Source: Pandoraea communis (GTDB lineage Bacteria; Pseudomonadota; Gammaproteobacteria; Burkholderiales; Burkholderiaceae). Taken from it: 64,000 nucleotides of DNA. Numbering within the stretch: the first letter of the stretch is position 1; the number at the start of each line of letters is the position of its first letter. Below, in pieces: positions 63,116 to 64,000 of this stretch. The stretch covers positions 372,001 to 436,000 of the forward strand of contig NZ_CABPSJ010000004.1 of the NCBI RefSeq assembly GCF_902459745.1. Reading direction: 5' to 3'. Both the position numbers and the translations under genes were made by a program. Under the pieces are notes generated by a model that searched no databases, was not told the DNA's origin, and saw nothing but the letters and a program-made list of their open reading frames with translations.

Positions 63116-64000
63116 ATGTCGTCAACCCTCATGAATTTGTCGGCGGAACAACGTGCGAAGTTGTTCGATACCACTGGCGCGCCGTTGCGCAGACTTCGTG
63201 TCGACGCCGTCAGCGGCACTGCGCAGGCGATCGATCGCTACTGTCAGCGGTGTTTGCTCACAGAGGACTTACCCGGCGTGCATATCGCACCGGACGGCAT
63301 CTGCGATGCCTGTCATACCTTCGCTGCGGAATCCGCGCGCGGCGATTACACGCAGCGCAAACTTCTCGATGTGGTGGCCGCGTGCCGGGGCACGGGAACA
63401 CCGGATTGCGTGCTGGCATTCTCGGGAGGAAAGGACAGTGCCCTCACGTTGCTGCTCGCCGTCAAGGAGTTGGGCCTGCATCCCGTCGCCGTGCTCGTCG
63501 ACAACGGGTTCATTCCCGATGAAGTCAAGGACAACGCGTCATCGTTCTGTGCGCGCTTCGGTGTGTCGCTGGTGATCGAAAAGATCGATATTCGCAGGAT
63601 TGCCCGCGAGTCTCTGCAATCGGCCTCGGGGCGTATTCCCTGCTCATCGTGCATCAGCGGCGTCTTTGCCGCGATGGCGAAGACCTGCCGGGCACTCAAT
63701 CTTCGTTTCATCCTCAGTGGTCATCGGTTTCCGCCGCTTGCCTATCCCGTGAGCGGCTTTACGAAGCGTGAAGCGGACAACGGCTTCATCTGCGCCTCGC
63801 CGCTTCTGGCCAGACAGCTCACCGAGGCAGAGCAAATGCAATGGATTCGAGATGCGGGCTGGAAGCCCGTGTCAATCGCCGGCAACACATCGAATTGCAA
63901 ACTGATCGGTGTCGTGGAGCAGCATCTCTACGACGTACAGGGTTTCAATCCGCATATCTATGAGGTCTCGAAGGAAATTCGAGCCGGCTTCTACGATCGC
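63116..64000 (+). CDS. Zinc-ribbon PP-loop ATPase, N-acetyl sugar amidotransferase/LarE-like (runs off the right edge)
   Basis: 295 codons are visible from ATG 63116 (GGAG upstream), still open at the end. A zinc-ribbon-like pair CQRC (43-46) and CDAC (63-66), the ATP pyrophosphatase PP-loop SGGKDS (103-108), a further CSSC pair (176-179) and SGHRFPP (201-207). The order of ribbon then PP-loop resembles N-acetyl sugar amidotransferases of the WbpG/PseA type; LarE and thiolation enzymes share the PP-loop. All adenylate a carbonyl and replace it with N or S. No sugar-polymer genes are visible nearby; the neighbour is the Gly-X-Gln repeat protein, which makes peptide modification worth considering. 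Confidence 0.8.
   Translation, partial: MSSTLMNLSAEQRAKLFDTTGAPLRRLRVDAVSGTAQAIDRYCQRCLLTEDLPGVHIAPDGICDACHTFAAESARGDYTQRKLLDVVAACRGTGTPDCVLAFSGGKDSALTLLLAVKELGLHPVAVLVDNGFIPDEVKDNASSFCARFGVSLVIEKIDIRRIARESLQSASGRIPCSSCISGVFAAMAKTCRALNLRFILSGHRFPPLAYPVSGFTKREADNGFICASPLLARQLTEAEQMQWIRDAGWKPVSIAGNTSNCKLIGVVEQHLYDVQGFNPHIYEVSKEIRAGFYDR

Overview
The window looks like the chromosome of a beta-proteobacterium of the family Burkholderiaceae, most likely Pandoraea or a close relative. The pointers are high GC with dense, mostly vertically inherited genes; the order recN-nadK / hrcA-hemH-S4 protein / grpE-thioredoxin-dnaK-dnaJ; an ftrABCD-type ferrous iron uptake operon; and the glnE-yhdP-nitrilase-tldD-aroG run. 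No intact phage, insertion sequence, rRNA or CRISPR array is visible. The genus is inferred from gene content and was not checked by a search.

Layout. 1-8.0 kb: a left-edge partial gene, a translationally coupled pair (97-aa peptide plus a helical heme-oxygenase-like protein), an EamA exporter, ergothioneine genes egtB-egtD, and a two-gene chromate transporter. 8.1-15.1 kb: a tRNA-Leu(UAA) followed by an accessory-looking stretch with an exported beta-carbonic anhydrase, a two-winged-helix regulator, an orphan SdhB, three Met/His-rich envelope proteins, an alpha/beta hydrolase and a cytochrome c. 15.5-19.5 kb: a polar amino-acid ABC importer divergent from an Lrp/AsnC regulator that is coupled to a 46-codon upstream ORF. 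19.8-27.3 kb: ftrABCD behind a possible Fur box, ubiA, proC, the yggS-type PLP protein, glutathione peroxidase. 27.4-36.5 kb: a MocR-type regulator, FAD-linked glycolate/lactate oxidase genes with a K+ channel gene lodged between glcD and glcE, a cobalamin adenosyltransferase, and aroG with a complete transcription attenuator. 36.4-54.7 kb: tldD, a nitrilase-family protein, yhdP, glnE, recN, nadK, hrcA, a large FecR/Trp-rich/proline-rich exported protein, hemH and an Hsp15-like gene. 54.9-61.7 kb: a small membrane protein, a sigma32-type promoter, grpE-trx-dnaK-dnaJ and a fused pabB-pabC. 62.0-64.0 kb: a 303-aa protein made of 89 consecutive Gly-X-Gln-type triplets behind a 36-residue head, followed by a zinc-ribbon PP-loop ATPase that runs off the right edge.

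The observations I rate highest are: (1) the Gly-X-Gln repeat protein next to the amidotransferase-like PP-loop enzyme, a candidate peptide-modification or surface-polymer system continuing beyond the window; (2) the aroG leader peptide with a Phe/Tyr run, antiterminator and terminator; (3) the ATGA-coupled peptide/heme-oxygenase-like pair at the left end, a candidate RiPP-type unit; (4) the voltage-gated K+ channel inside the glycolate oxidase operon, which also lacks glcF.
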